Assembly: GCA_016869015.1 (NCBI GenBank)
Contig: VGFB01000121.1
Span: 1 to 8,508 of the forward strand
Reading direction: 5' to 3'
DNA: 8,508 nt
From: Armatimonadota bacterium
Lineage (GTDB): Bacteria; Armatimonadota; Zipacnadia; Zipacnadales; VGFC01
Below the pieces are notes generated by a model. The model was not told where the DNA came from, did not search any database, and saw nothing but the letters and a program-made list of their open reading frames with translations. Both the position numbers and the translations under genes were made by a program. Positions 1 to 6,270 of the stretch are shown in pieces. Each line of letters starts with the position of its first letter. The first letter of the stretch is position 1.

Positions 1-440
1 AGCTCGATGTTCGTCACATGCCGCGACAAGACCCCAACGAACGCCTTCAGCCCCTCCAGCCCGGGGAAGTAGCTCACGTGATGGCTCGCTCGGGGACTGA
101 CAGCGGAACTCGGGTCGTTGCGAGTCCCGTCGTCTGTCCTCGAAGTCGCCTGTTCCCGCGTCTCGATCTCCGAGCCGGGAATGATGGTCAGCTGATCCCG
201 GTACCGCAGCCCTCCCCCGGGCAGCTCGGTCATCTCGCCGGAGGACAGGAGGTTGTAGATGTCCTCCATCACGCGCGGCGAGCCGCAATCGACGATGCCC
301 GCGACCTGCACACCCTTCCGCTGCACGCATTCGCGGGCGATGTTCTCGAAGGTCAGCTCGCGGGACGCCGTGACCTTCACCGGCCGCCCATCCGCCGACG
401 CGCCAATGTGGATGTGGAGATCGCAGACGAAAGTGGGCAT
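1..440 (-). CDS. Endonuclease Q-like DNA repair nuclease (PHP-type domain), N-terminal part, cut by window edge
   Basis: The frame is open from an ATG at 440 to the left edge, giving 146 N-terminal residues. It begins MPTFVCDLHIHIG, with the D-x-H-x-H metal motif of PHP-type hydrolases (D7, H9, H11). It continues with IVDCGSP (D51), ELPGGGLRY (72-80) and GSEIET (E91, E93), then HHVSYFPGLEGLKAF (120-134) and a HVTNIE stretch. This order matches my recollection of bacterial endonuclease Q, which cleaves 5' of deaminated bases (uracil, hypoxanthine) and abasic sites. GGAGAG at 450-455 lies 9 bases upstream and supports the start. Family members are around 400 residues, so most of the protein lies outside the window. 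Residues about 95-119 are a polar, disorder-like insert not expected from the Bacillus protein I remember. It follows the isomerase-like gene on the same strand after 156 bases, so co-transcription is possible but not shown. The PHP-type fold is well supported; the EndoQ assignment is likely but needs the missing C-terminus. Confidence 0.78.
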   Translation of the reverse strand, partial: MPTFVCDLHIHIGASADGRPVKVTASRELTFENIARECVQRKGVQVAGIVDCGSPRVMEDIYNLLSSGEMTELPGGGLRYRDQLTIIPGSEIETREQATSRTDDGTRNDPSSAVSPRASHHVSYFPGLEGLKAFVGVLSRHVTNIE

Positions 441-596
441 TGCCACTCGCTCTCCGCAGCAGGGGGAACGTCCGGGAAGATGCGGGGGAAACATCGGGGG
501 CACCCTCGGGGAACGCCACGGCCTGGCAGCGCAAGCCGCCGCTCCCGTCTCTGCCCCGACGCTGCCCCTGGTGTTGCCCCCGCCCCTCCCCGGCCG
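441..596. other. Intergenic spacer between isomerase-like gene and EndoQ-like gene
   Basis: This 156-base gap separates two minus-strand genes. It is C-rich on the plus strand near 540-596 (several runs of CCCC) and contains short repeats of CGGGGGA type near 480-515. Apart from the ribosome binding site of the downstream gene (450-455) I see no convincing promoter, terminator or small gene. Open frames crossing it are GC-rich chance frames. Confidence 0.5.
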
Positions 597-1430
597 TCAG
601 ACCAGCGCCAACACGCTGTCCGCCGCTTCCTTGGCCTTGCGCGCGGCTTCCTCGGGCGGGAGGGCGGGCAGCGTCTTGCCGAAGGTCTCCAGGCCCATGT
701 AGTCCTGGTAGCCCACGTTCCTGAGCGCACTCAGGAAGCCCTTGAGGTCGATGATGCCCTCGCCGGGCAACAGCCGCTCCATGTCCATCTGCTCGTCGCG
801 CGGCTTGTCGGGGGCGTCGTTGAGGTGCACGTGCACGATGCGGTCGGCCGAAACGGCCTCCAACTCCGCGGGCGTGTGCCCCGCGGTGAACCAGTGGAAG
901 CTGTCCACGAGCAGCCCGACGTTCGGCTGACCCATGTCGGCTTCCATGTCGAGGAGCTGGTCCATCCGCCACAGGAACTCGGTCTTCCCCACGCGGATCG
1001 TCTTGGGGCCGACCCACTCCAGCCCGAGCCGGCAGCCGTGGTCGCCCAGCACCTTCGCGCACTCGGCGAAGCGGCTGACGGCGAGCTTCCGCATCGCCGC
1101 CGGGTCGTCGGCTACGGGGGGGATCCACGTCACGCAGCGCGGGCAGCCGATCGCCGCGCCGAGCTTCGCGTGCTCCCCGAGCTTCGAAAGCCCGGCCTGG
1201 AACGTGTCCTCGTCGCCCATCCAGTTCACCGGTAGCCCCCAGACCCCGGGCTGTACGTTCTGCTCCGCAAAGAACTCCCGGGCTCCGTCCAGGGACTTCG
1301 CGTCCACCAGCGCGGCAATGGCCTCGATGCCCGTGTCGACGCCCAGCAGCCCGACCTTCGAGGCGAGCTTCACCTGCTCCTCGAACGACAGCCCTCCGCC
1401 CAGAATCACGGCATGTAGCGATGGCTTCAC
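597..1430 (-). CDS. Sugar phosphate isomerase/epimerase-like TIM-barrel protein
   Basis: A 277-residue protein of the xylose-isomerase-like TIM-barrel family (Pfam PF01261, AP endonuclease 2 superfamily). Single-metal-site residues of sugar epimerases occur at the expected spacing: E138 (RLGLEWVG), D176 and H179 (LLVDSFHW), H202 (VHVHLND) and E248 (YMGLETFG). The loop LLPGEGIID (220-227) is also characteristic of sugar phosphate isomerases. Such enzymes usually isomerise or epimerise keto-sugars or inositol derivatives in the cytoplasm; the substrate here cannot be read. The frame stays open upstream to 1688, but the start is placed at GTG 1430 because GGAGGT (1437-1442) precedes it by 6 bases and the barrel begins directly with KPSLHAVILGG. 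Family length is usually 260-300 residues, so it looks complete. It is divergent from the dehydrogenase gene and upstream of the EndoQ-like gene. A role as a true endonuclease IV is unlikely, since the three-zinc ligand set is absent. Confidence 0.85.
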   Translation of the reverse strand: MKPSLHAVILGGGLSFEEQVKLASKVGLLGVDTGIEAIAALVDAKSLDGAREFFAEQNVQPGVWGLPVNWMGDEDTFQAGLSKLGEHAKLGAAIGCPRCVTWIPPVADDPAAMRKLAVSRFAECAKVLGDHGCRLGLEWVGPKTIRVGKTEFLWRMDQLLDMEADMGQPNVGLLVDSFHWFTAGHTPAELEAVSADRIVHVHLNDAPDKPRDEQMDMERLLPGEGIIDLKGFLSALRNVGYQDYMGLETFGKTLPALPPEEAARKAKEAADSVLALV

Positions 1431-1436
1431 AGCAAG

Positions 1437-1442
1437 ACCTCC
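1437..1442 (-). promoter_or_regulatory. Shine-Dalgarno GGAGGT deciding the GTG start at 1430
   Basis: On the minus strand GGAGGT is followed by six bases and then GTG. It is a full-strength anti-16S match and fixes the isomerase-like start inside a longer open frame. Confidence 0.8.
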
Positions 1443-1691
1443 GATGTCGTGGAGACTGACCCCGAACTCGCGCCGCGGGGAGTCCGGGCCTCGGTCCCCG
1501 AAGTTGCTTCGCCGGTGCGGTGGGGACGTCGCCGAGCCCGTCCCTTCATCGACGCCCCGGCCTCCGCCCATTCCCCTCGCGCCTCGGCGAGACCTGTGCG
1601 GCCGGCCTCTCGTGGCGGCCAGGCCGCGCCATCCGACGGCGCCGTGCCGGGAGCGCGACCCCTCCGCCCCCTTCCTCGCGGACAGCAAGGG
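1443..1691. other. Divergent intergenic region, left part
   Basis: The gap between the isomerase-like gene (leftward) and the dehydrogenase gene (rightward) is 325 bases in all. This portion is very GC-rich. I found no convincing -10 box for the leftward gene, no operator-like palindrome and no small gene with a ribosome binding site. Frames crossing it have R/P/A-rich translations typical of non-coding GC-rich DNA. Confidence 0.45.
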
Positions 1692-1700
1692 TGCTATAAT
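1692..1700 (+). promoter_or_regulatory. Extended -10 promoter element (TGCTATAAT)
   Basis: A perfect TATAAT (1695-1700) is preceded by TGC, giving a consensus extended -10, and is conspicuous in DNA this GC-rich. At a 17-base spacing the -35 position (1672-1677) reads TTCCTC, a weak match, as is usual for extended -10 promoters. Transcription would begin near 1707, giving a leader of about 50 bases before the ATG at 1756. It points to a sigma-70-type housekeeping promoter for the dehydrogenase gene. Confidence 0.7.
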
Positions 1701-1755
1701 CCGGTCTCACCGCGACGGCGGAGGCCGTTCGCAGGATGGGAGGCTTGGCAGGGCC

Positions 1756-2805
1756 ATGTACAAGATTGCAGTCTTGCCGTGTGACGGAGTCGGGCCGGAG
1801 GTCGTGCGCGAGGGGCTCAAAGTCCTCGACGCCGCGACCGCGAAGCACGGGGTCACGTACGAGACGGTCACCTACGAGATCGGCGCCGAACGGTACCTGA
1901 GGACCGGCGAGATCGTCACCGAGGCCGAGCTCGCCGAGTTGCGCCAGTTCGACGCCATCTACCTCGGGGCCGTCGGCGATGATCGGGTCAAGCCGGGGAT
2001 CCTCGAACACGGGATCCTCCTGAAGATCCGGTTCGAGTTCGACATGTACGTCAACCTCCGCCCGATCAAGCTCTACCCGGGCGTCGAGACGCCGCTTCGG
2101 GACAAGGGCCCCGAGCACATCGACTTCGTCGTGGTCCGCGAGAACACCGAGTGCCTCTACTGCGGCGTGGGCGGCTGGCTGAAGAAGAACACGCCCGATG
2201 AGGTCGCCACGCAGACGGCCATCTACACCCGCAAGGGCACCGAGCGCATCATCCGCTGGGCCTACGAGCTGGCGCGCAAGCGGAACAAGAACCACACGTT
2301 GACACTGGTCGATAAGGCGAACGTCCTGACCTACGGGCATGACCTCTGGCGGCGGACCTTCGCCGACGTGGGCGCCGAGTACCCGGACATCAAGCAGGAG
2401 CGCGCTTTCGTCGATGCGGCCTGCATGTGGTTCGTGAAGAACCCCGAGTGGTTTGACGTCCTGGTGACCTGTAACATGTTCGGCGACATCATCACCGACC
2501 TGGGCGCGATGATCCAGGGAGGAATGGGAGTCGCCGCAAGTGGGAATATCAACCCTGAGGGCGTCTCGATGTTCGAGCCGATCCATGGGAGCGCCCCGAA
2601 GCACGCGGGCAAGAACGTGATCTGCCCGGTGGCATCGATCGCCGCGGCGGGGATGATGATGGAGCACCTGGGCGAGACGGCCGTGGCCCACAGCATCGAG
2701 AGCGCCGTCGCACAGGCGCTGGCCTCCGGGAAGCTCGGCGACCTGTCAACCCAGAGCGGCGTCGGAACCTCCGAGGCGGGCGACCTGATCGCGGGGCTCG
2801 TCTGA
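1756..2805 (+). CDS. Isocitrate/isopropylmalate dehydrogenase family protein, probably 3-isopropylmalate dehydrogenase
   Basis: A 349-residue beta-decarboxylating dehydrogenase, close to family length. It would oxidise a 2-hydroxyacid (most likely 3-isopropylmalate in leucine synthesis) with NAD(P) and a divalent metal. Visible motifs: LPCDGVGPEVV (7-17); substrate arginines R92 and R102 (KIRFEFD...NLRP) and R128 (VVRENTE); Y135; K187 (DKANVL); metal aspartates D220, D244 and D248 (MFGDIITDLGA); GVAASGNINP (258-267) and the coenzyme loop HGSAPKHAG (277-285). It resembles actinobacterial-type LeuB as I remember it. Where NAD-dependent IPMDH has Asp-Ile in the coenzyme loop, this protein has K282-H283, so NADP use or another substrate (tartrate- or isocitrate-type) is possible. 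The upstream frame is open from 934, but the family N-terminus MYKIAVLPCDGVG begins at ATG 1756. GGGAGG lies at 1738-1743, a rather long 12 bases away. No other leucine genes are in the window; an extended -10 promoter precedes it. Confidence 0.88.
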   Translation: MYKIAVLPCDGVGPEVVREGLKVLDAATAKHGVTYETVTYEIGAERYLRTGEIVTEAELAELRQFDAIYLGAVGDDRVKPGILEHGILLKIRFEFDMYVNLRPIKLYPGVETPLRDKGPEHIDFVVVRENTECLYCGVGGWLKKNTPDEVATQTAIYTRKGTERIIRWAYELARKRNKNHTLTLVDKANVLTYGHDLWRRTFADVGAEYPDIKQERAFVDAACMWFVKNPEWFDVLVTCNMFGDIITDLGAMIQGGMGVAASGNINPEGVSMFEPIHGSAPKHAGKNVICPVASIAAAGMMMEHLGETAVAHSIESAVAQALASGKLGDLSTQSGVGTSEAGDLIAGLV

Positions 2806-2810
2806 CGGAC

Positions 2811-2950
2811 GTTCGCAAGCTGGCGAGTCTACAAGCTCGCCGGCTTCTTGGGGAGAGAACCCGTCGGTTGAGCGGCCGTGTAGCTTGAGTGACCCGATCC
2901 GCGGCGCAGCAGCTGTCGGTCGCAGCCTTCGAACTCGCGAGCTTGCCAAC
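2811..2950. repeat. Imperfect 18-bp inverted repeats bracketing the intergenic region
   Basis: The 18 bases at 2811-2828 (GTTCGCAAGCTGGCGAGT) match the reverse complement of 2933-2950 (ACTCGCGAGCTTGCCAAC) at 16 of 18 positions. Related words recur between them: AAGCTCGCC at 2833-2841 and AGCTTGAGT at 2882-2890. The right copy contains the 8-bp palindrome CTCGCGAG and ends three bases before the ribosome binding site of the next gene. The arrangement could be a decayed small interspersed element or a long-range mRNA pairing. There is no coding capacity and I see no target duplication. Confidence 0.4.
2817..2846 (+). terminator. Terminator-like hairpin after the dehydrogenase gene
   Basis: An 11-bp stem with one G-U wobble is formed by 2817-2827 and 2836-2846, with an 8-base loop, 11 bases after the stop codon. 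The following CTTGGGG has only a poor T-tract, so it is a weak intrinsic terminator or an mRNA 3'-end stabilising hairpin. Its left arm also belongs to the 18-bp inverted repeat. Confidence 0.45.
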
Positions 2951-2952
2951 TC

Positions 2953-2958
2953 GAGGTG
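2953..2958 (+). promoter_or_regulatory. Shine-Dalgarno GAGGTG deciding the GTG start at 2968
   Basis: GAGGTG matches the 3' end of 16S rRNA and lies 9 bases before GTG 2968. An alternative in-frame GTG at 2956 lies inside this motif, so it is more likely part of the ribosome binding site than the start. The choice of 2968 is confirmed by ungapped alignment with the ATG-initiated paralogue at 4547. Confidence 0.65.
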
Positions 2959-2967
2959 GAAGCGCCA

Positions 2968-4461
2968 GTGGAGCTACTTGACCGGGCGGTTGCGGAGCTA
3001 GAGGCGCGGAACTACGGCAGCGCGATTCGGAGCCTGGAGCTGCTGACGGGCCAGGACCCGATGAACGCCGAGGCCTGGAAGCAGCTCACGCGCGCCTACC
3101 ACGCCGCGGGCGACAAGCAGCACGCCGCCGACGCTGCGCAGCGGTACGCCGCCCTGCGGCCGGCGGACGCCGGGGGCCACTACAACGCGGGAATGCTGCT
3201 GCTGCAGGTGGGGCAGCGGGACGCCGCCGACCGGGCGTTGCGGGCGGCCCTCGCCGTCGATCCCGGCCACGCGAAGGCCCGACAGGCGCTCCACAAGCTG
3301 ACCGAGGAGACCCCTCCGGCGCCTGCGGCGCCGGCGACGCCGACGCCCTCGTCGAGCGAGCGGCGCCCGACGCCTTGGCAGGGAAAGGTCGCCGCCGGAC
3401 TGACCGTCCTCGCATCGCTGGCCATCGTGGCGTGGCTGTTCATGCCCGGCGGCCCGGCGAATCGCGGGCCGAAGACACAGGACCCGCAACCGTCTCCGGC
3501 GGGCATCACGACCCCGCCTCCGGACCAGGCAAACGCGAACGACCCCTCGCTCGAGCGGCTGCCCCAACCCACGCAGCCCCAGTACCAGCCGGGCAGCGGA
3601 CAACTGCCGACGCCCTCCCCTGCGGAGCGTCCCCCGATCCAGCCGATGCCCGAGGCGAAGCAGCCCGATCAGGCAACACCCGCGGCACAGCAGGTCTGGC
3701 GGCAGCTCTGGCAGCGTCCGGCCGCGCAAGACCCGAGTCAACAGCAGTACGCTCACCCCGGCCTGCCGATCCCACTCAGTGAGCTCGCGGCGGCGGCGAG
3801 CGAGGGCCCCGGCGAGACAGCGCCCGAGGGCGCCTCCGAGGGCCCGGACACAGGTCCGACCCCGGCGCCCCAAGCGGCGCCTCGAGCGGCTTCCGCGCCA
3901 CAGCGGGCGCCGGCGCCCCAGCCCCAGCCGGGACCTCAGGGGCAGCCTCAGCCCCAGCCCCAACAGCCGCGGCCGCTGTTCTCCCCTGACGACGCGCAAC
4001 GCGTCGCGGAGGCGATGGACCAGGCCGAACGCGAGGAGATCCAGGGAGCCCTGGGCTACCTCGCGGAATGGCTGCGGCGCGATCCGGCCTGCAATGATCC
4101 GGATTTCTGGCCCATTCTGCAGACCGCGCTGGCGACGACCGGGCCTTCGATGGTGCCGCAGGGGCTGTCGTTCGGCGCCGCCGAGGTGATGCGCGTGATC
4201 ACCAACGCCCCGAGCGCGCGGCATGCGGCGCGGGACCTGGAGTTCCACTCGCGCGATCTCCGCAGCGTCCTGCCTCCGGGGGTGAAGCTGCAGATTGCGC
4301 AGGTCCTGGCCAACGCGACCTCCGCCGACCAGGCCTACTACTACATTGACCAGGCGCTGCGACAGAACAACACGGCCGTCTCGAACTACGCAACCGAGGT
4401 CCTGGCCGATGCCGTCCGCCGCGCCGAGATCCAGCGCGCGCGCATGGAGGGTCGGAACTAG
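2968..4461 (+). CDS. TPR-repeat single-pass membrane protein with Pro/Gln-rich linker (paralogue 1)
   Basis: A 497-residue protein. Residues 1-111 hold about three tetratricopeptide units (ELLDRAVAELEARNYGSAI; AEAWKQLTRAYHAAGD; HYNAGMLLLQVGQRDAADRAL with the usual A/G/P spacing), a protein-interaction scaffold. Residues 141-160 (VAAGLTVLASLAIVAWLFMP) form one transmembrane helix with R/K just before it. Residues about 161-336 are a low-complexity Pro/Gln/Ala linker, and 337-497 (from LFSPDDAQRV) an alpha-helical domain I do not recognise. The likely topology is TPRs in the cytoplasm and the C-terminal domain outside. The start GTG 2968 is chosen from GAGGTG at 2953-2958 and ungapped alignment with the paralogue downstream. 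The stop TAG is formed by the first bases of a long palindrome, but the C-terminal length matches the paralogue, so I see no truncation. The function is unknown; a membrane-anchored adaptor is inference. Confidence 0.85.
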   Translation: MELLDRAVAELEARNYGSAIRSLELLTGQDPMNAEAWKQLTRAYHAAGDKQHAADAAQRYAALRPADAGGHYNAGMLLLQVGQRDAADRALRAALAVDPGHAKARQALHKLTEETPPAPAAPATPTPSSSERRPTPWQGKVAAGLTVLASLAIVAWLFMPGGPANRGPKTQDPQPSPAGITTPPPDQANANDPSLERLPQPTQPQYQPGSGQLPTPSPAERPPIQPMPEAKQPDQATPAAQQVWRQLWQRPAAQDPSQQQYAHPGLPIPLSELAAAASEGPGETAPEGASEGPDTGPTPAPQAAPRAASAPQRAPAPQPQPGPQGQPQPQPQQPRPLFSPDDAQRVAEAMDQAEREEIQGALGYLAEWLRRDPACNDPDFWPILQTALATTGPSMVPQGLSFGAAEVMRVITNAPSARHAARDLEFHSRDLRSVLPPGVKLQIAQVLANATSADQAYYYIDQALRQNNTAVSNYATEVLADAVRRAEIQRARMEGRN

Positions 4462-4515
4462 GGACAGGCACCAGTTTCGGCCGAGACGTCCGGCCGAAAC
4501 TGGTGCCTGTCCCTA
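4459..4515. repeat. 57-base perfect palindrome (25-bp stem, 7-nt loop), REP-like
   Basis: The left arm 4459-4483 starts TAGGGACAGGCACCAG and ends TCGGCCG. The right arm 4491-4515 is its exact reverse complement, ending TGGTGCCTGTCCCTA. The loop is AGACGTC (4484-4490). The outermost TAG is the stop codon of the upstream gene. No T-tract follows in either direction (TAATCTCG after the right arm), so it is not a classical intrinsic terminator, although such a stem would block exonucleases and might attenuate read-through. I recall GGGACAGGCACC-type words as recurrent palindromic repeats in environmental bacterial genomes, in the manner of REP elements moved by RAYT transposases. That link is memory plus inference. 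Confidence 0.9.
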
Positions 4516-4546
4516 ATCTCGACAAGACCCGCGACCCGAGGGACGC

Positions 4547-5788
4547 ATGGACCCGCTCGATCGCGCCGTACAGGAACTGAACGAGCACAACTACGGGGCC
4601 GCGATCCGGTCGCTGGAGATGATCACGGCTCGCGACCCGTCGAACGCCGACGCATGGAAGCACCTCGCGCAGGCGTACTTCCGGACGGAACGACGCGAGG
4701 AGGCGGCCGAGGCGGCGCAGCGGTACTCGGCGCTGCGGCCCACCGATGCCGGTGGGCACTACAACGCCGGAATGCTGCTCTCACAACTCGGCCAGGCGGA
4801 GGCCGCCGAGCGCGCGTTGCGGGCGGCCCTGGCCGCCGATCCCGGTCATGCCAAGGCGCGCCGGGCGCTGGCGAAGCTGCAGGGGCTCGACGAGGAGACA
4901 GGAGAGCCGGCCTCGCCCGTTGCCGCCGCGGGCGCGGCAGCGGCGCCCCCGGAGGATGTCCGCCGGAAGATGCCCTGGCAGGCGAAGGTAGCGGCGGGGC
5001 TGACAGTGCTGGCGTCGGTGGCGATCCTGTTGTGGCTGTTCCTGCCCGGGGGACTCGCCCGGCGGGGCCCCCAAACGCAGGCCCCCGAGCCGACGCCCAA
5101 CCCAACCACCGTGCCGACGCCCGATCAGCCCAGCGCCGAGCAGCCGAACGCCCTGCAGACGCCGACGCCGGCCCCGCAACCCCAGACGCAACCGCTGCCC
5201 GACGGAACGACCCCCGCGCCCGCGCCGCTCGACGCGCCACAACAACCGCTCCCGAACAACCCGCAACCCTCGGCCGAAGCGCAAGGGGCGAACCCGCGCG
5301 GTCCACAGCTGTTCACTCCCGAGGAAGCCCGCCGGATCTCCCAGCAGATCGACCAGGCCCACCAGCGGGAAGTCGCCGCAGCGAAGGGGCAGATCGGTCA
5401 GATTGCCCAGGCCATCCGCAACCTCGATGAGGAAACCTGGCGCGAGGGCGGGCGCGACAGCATCACGCTCATGACGACCCAGCTACTGGGGTCCAACGCG
5501 TCCGCGGGGACCCTCGCTGCGCTGCAGATGGTGGCCACGGCGGAGACGCCCTCTCAGGCCGCGGACCGTCTGGAGGCCTACGCCCGAACGCTCCCGCCGG
5601 CCCTCAGCCCGCAGCAACTCCTCGTCATCCAGCAGGTCCTCACCCAGCCGAACGTCAGCCCCGAGCAGGCGTACAGCGCCATCAAGACCAACTTCGAGCA
5701 GTGGGGGATCGGCCTGCTCGACGGGCCCAGCCGGGCCCTCGAACAGGCTCTGCGGCTGGCGCCCGGCGTCGGGGGTACGCTGCCCTGA
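4547..5788 (+). CDS. TPR-repeat single-pass membrane protein with Pro-rich linker (paralogue 2)
   Basis: A 413-residue paralogue of the preceding gene in the same orientation, 85 bases downstream. Residues 1-111 are TPR units, aligning without gaps to paralogue 1; I count about 75 identical positions in 109. Residues 148-167 (VAAGLTVLASVAILLWLFLP) are the single transmembrane helix, nearly identical to that of paralogue 1 but offset by a 7-residue longer Ala-rich spacer. Residues 168-254 are a Pro/Gln/Ala linker about half the length of the other. Residues 255-413 (from LFTPEEARRI) are the C-terminal domain, clearly related but more diverged. ATG 4547 is preceded by GAGG at 4538-4541, 5 bases away. 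It ends 59 bases before the stop of the convergent PIN gene. The function is not recognised; the pair probably arose by tandem duplication and may act together as a membrane scaffold. Confidence 0.87.
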   Translation: MDPLDRAVQELNEHNYGAAIRSLEMITARDPSNADAWKHLAQAYFRTERREEAAEAAQRYSALRPTDAGGHYNAGMLLSQLGQAEAAERALRAALAADPGHAKARRALAKLQGLDEETGEPASPVAAAGAAAAPPEDVRRKMPWQAKVAAGLTVLASVAILLWLFLPGGLARRGPQTQAPEPTPNPTTVPTPDQPSAEQPNALQTPTPAPQPQTQPLPDGTTPAPAPLDAPQQPLPNNPQPSAEAQGANPRGPQLFTPEEARRISQQIDQAHQREVAAAKGQIGQIAQAIRNLDEETWREGGRDSITLMTTQLLGSNASAGTLAALQMVATAETPSQAADRLEAYARTLPPALSPQQLLVIQQVLTQPNVSPEQAYSAIKTNFEQWGIGLLDGPSRALEQALRLAPGVGGTLP

Positions 5789-5847
5789 CGATGTCGCTCC
5801 GCCGGGGGGATCCTATGGGGGGCGTCGGGCGCGCGACGGGGCTGAGG

Positions 5848-6270
5848 TCAGACCTCCGGCCTCTGTATCAGAACCCGGAAGCCCTCCTGCTCGAAGTGGT
5901 GGTCGTTGGTGAGGATGTCGGTCAGGCCCTCCGCGTGCATCGTCGTCATCGAGATGCAGTCCACCAAGCTGTAGCCCTTGTCGAGCCGCTGGTCGTAGAG
6001 CGCCACCCCGCGGAGGAACGATTCGCGGGACTGGGGGAGCGCCCGGATGTTGGCGTCGTCCAGGACCTTCCGCACAACACTCACCGCCAGACGGCGAAGG
6101 TCCGGGCCCAAGCCCCCCATTCCTGCCAGGAACTCGGTTAGCACCTCGTCCGTGGTCACCAGGATGCACTCGCCCAGCTCTGTCTTGGCCCGGCCCGCCG
6201 CCTCATTCCACTGATCCCGGGGGCGGGCGACGGCGAGCCAGTACCCCGTGTCCGCGAAGGCCTGTCTCAT
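5848..6270 (-). CDS. PIN-domain ribonuclease, VapC-like toxin
   Basis: A 140-residue protein with the acidic quartet of PIN nucleases at usual spacing: D7 (AFADTGYWLA), E46 (TDEVLTEFL), D104 (YSLVDCISM) and D123 (ILTNDHHFEQEGF). The [TS]NDxHFxQxGF ending is typical of VapC-type toxins, Mg-dependent RNases that usually cut tRNA or rRNA. The length is normal and the active site looks intact. The ATG at 6270 overlaps the stop of the upstream 303-residue gene as ATGA. The only purine run, GAAGGA, abuts the ATG, so translation probably depends on coupling to the upstream gene. In ordinary vapBC operons the upstream gene is a small AbrB/RHH antitoxin; here it is a large protein with an OB-like domain. 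Toxin activity is inferred from family and arrangement. Confidence 0.88.
   Translation of the reverse strand: MRQAFADTGYWLAVARPRDQWNEAAGRAKTELGECILVTTDEVLTEFLAGMGGLGPDLRRLAVSVVRKVLDDANIRALPQSRESFLRGVALYDQRLDKGYSLVDCISMTTMHAEGLTDILTNDHHFEQEGFRVLIQRPEV

Noticed and set aside
18..1235. Long plus-strand open frames opposite the isomerase and EndoQ-like genes (also 1546-2691 and 2998-4248 on the minus strand)
   Set aside because: Their translations are R/P/H-rich low-information shadows of GC-rich genes on the other strand, without ribosome binding sites or recognisable motifs.
597..1430. Reading the TIM-barrel gene plus the EndoQ-like gene as a DNA repair operon with an endonuclease IV
   Set aside because: The barrel has the one-metal residue set and the PGEGIID loop of sugar isomerases, and lacks the three-zinc ligand pattern of endonuclease IV. 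The shared superfamily name (AP endonuclease 2) is misleading.
2811..2950. Integron attC-like site, from the inverted repeats with GTT and AAC ends
   Set aside because: attC sites run RYYYAAC at the left to GTTRRRY at the right. Here GTT is outermost on the left and AAC on the right in either orientation, and no integrase or cassette structure is present.
4461..4513. Intrinsic terminator between the two TPR genes
   Set aside because: The stem is very strong, but no T-tract follows on either strand and the perfect arms and loop do not resemble a terminator. It is recorded as a repeat; partial attenuation is not excluded.
5789..5847. Bidirectional terminator between the convergent TPR and PIN genes
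   Set aside because: Only a 5-bp CGTCG/CGACG stem and a G-run direct repeat are visible, too weak to call.
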